This document shows, piece after piece, positions 63,309 through 64,000 of a stretch of DNA of 64,000 nt. This stretch comes from Ruegeria sp. SCSIO 43209. Its GTDB lineage: Bacteria; Pseudomonadota; Alphaproteobacteria; Rhodobacterales; Rhodobacteraceae. The stretch covers positions 1,513,001-1,577,000 of the forward strand of contig NZ_CP065359.1 in the NCBI RefSeq assembly GCF_019904295.1, in the 5' to 3' direction. The number at the start of each line of letters is the position of its first letter. The first letter of the stretch is position 1. The position numbers and the translations under genes were made by a program. The notes under the pieces are model-generated. The model saw only the letters and a list, made by a program, of their open reading frames with translations. It did no database searches and was not told the origin of the DNA.

Positions 63309-64000
63309 AGTGACCGCCAAAGTAAGCCTCGAGCAATCGCTTATCATTCCGCAACTCGTCTGCGGTGCCTGATGTCTGCATGTGTCCTGACTCGAGCACG
63401 TAAATCCGGCTCGCCAGCGAAAGCGCGAAATTGGCGTTTTGCTCGGTGATTACAACTGTCAGCCCGTATTCCTTGTTGAGCTTGCGCACCACCTCGGCGA
63501 TTTCGTGACAGATTTTTGGGGCCAGACCAATCGTCGGTTCGTCGACGAGCAACAGCTCGGGGCTGGTCATCAGCGCGCGTCCGAACGAGACCATCTGACG
63601 TTCCCCGCCCGACTGGGTCGAGGTCTCCTGCCCTTCCCTCTCTTCGAGACGCGGGAACAGACTGTGTACCATTGCCAGATTGCTCTGGATGTCTTCGCGG
63701 GCCGTGAAGGCACCGACCATTAGGTTGTCACGCACCGACATATAGGGAAACAGGTTAAAGCGTTCGGGCGCATAACCCACGCCATGTCGTACAATTTCGG
63801 AAGGCGTCCGACCGGCAAGGCTGTGCCCCCTGAGCCGGATATCGCCCTCGATTTTGACTAGCCCCATGATGCTGTCCAGCAAGGTCGATTTTCCAGCCCC
63901 ATTTGGACCCACCACAGCGACAATCTCACCGGGTTGGACGGTGATCGAGATGTCGGTCAGCGCTTGCGCCTTGCCATAGAATGCCGACAGGTTTTCGATT
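63307..64000 (-). CDS. livF: Branched-chain amino acid ABC transporter ATPase LivF (5' end cut by window edge)
   Basis: One of the two ATPases of a branched-chain amino acid-type importer. The visible 231 codons begin within NLSAFYGKAQAL and contain Walker A GPNGAGKS, the ABC signature SGGERQMVSFGRALM, Walker B LLLVDEPTIGLAP and the switch His region VITEQNA. The C-terminus ends EAYFGGH. LivF is favoured over LivG because of the short tail and YAPERFNLFPYMSVRDNL. The start codon lies to the right of the window; livGHMK genes probably follow there. Confidence 0.92.
   Translation of the reverse strand, partial: IENLSAFYGKAQALTDISITVQPGEIVAVVGPNGAGKSTLLDSIMGLVKIEGDIRLRGHSLAGRTPSEIVRHGVGYAPERFNLFPYMSVRDNLMVGAFTAREDIQSNLAMVHSLFPRLEEREGQETSTQSGGERQMVSFGRALMTSPELLLVDEPTIGLAPKICHEIAEVVRKLNKEYGLTVVITEQNANFALSLASRIYVLESGHMQTSGTADELRNDKRLLEAYFGGH

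Overview
The window reads as chromosomal DNA of a marine alphaproteobacterium of the Roseobacter group (Rhodobacterales). Support: lineage-typical families (DUF6636, DUF2849, DUF934, DUF6456 paired with DUF6477), a dctPQM TRAP system with DctBD, a form II Cox-type molybdenum hydroxylase cluster with XdhC/VWA/MoxR helpers, a dense mix of operons on both strands with many 1-11 bp overlaps, and fairly high GC. I see no tRNA or rRNA gene, no CRISPR array, no prophage and no insertion sequence. This is core plus metabolic-accessory chromosome.

Layout. 1-3.4 kb: 5' part of lon, a secreted DUF6636 protein, tgt and a nucleoside hydrolase (all minus). 3.5-8.1 kb: SPFH/NfeD pair, SufT-like and SufA-like Fe-S proteins, a 2OG-Fe(II) oxygenase and tpiA. 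8.1-15.5 kb (minus): a fungal-type cytosine deaminase, a guanidinium-type SMR exporter behind a probable guanidine-II riboswitch, the dctPQM TRAP operon with two upstream DctD-type palindromes, and dctD-dctB. 15.6-22.4 kb: P450, Lrp regulator, assimilatory sulfur operon (DUF2849-cysI-cysH-DUF934), ferredoxin-NADP reductase, and infC starting at ATA. 22.5-25.6 kb: aminotransferase + BKACE with a divergent RpiR regulator. 25.6-34.4 kb: molybdenum hydroxylase SLM subunits, MoeA-like protein, XdhC, VWA and MoxR, with an IalB-like gene inserted. 34.6-45.9 kb: pyrC, MmgE/PrpD, coq10-like, hpt with a 57-codon membrane protein, amidohydrolase, lipA, peroxiredoxin/oxyR, DUF6456/DUF6477, an MttB-family methyltransferase and a GNAT. 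45.9-56 kb: guaA, a frameshifted acyltransferase, two EamA transporters, a FadL-like porin, a P-loop protein, metA, a hydrolase, ppk2 and a TetR. 56-63.3 kb: a membrane-anchored HTH-TPR regulator divergent from a small protein, two paralogous exported sulfatases, a DUF3179 membrane protein and a beta-barrel protein. The window ends in livF, cut by the right edge.

Most notable points: a DctD-like regulator without GAFTGA or the Walker A lysine, next to tandem operator palindromes and no visible -24/-12 promoter; the riboswitch ahead of the SMR gene, with a readable anti-Shine-Dalgarno switch; the ATA start of infC; RpoH-like promoters with identical spacing at lon and the SPFH operon; and the sulfatase/DUF3179/barrel locus with its own one-component regulator, which is the best candidate here for an undescribed system.
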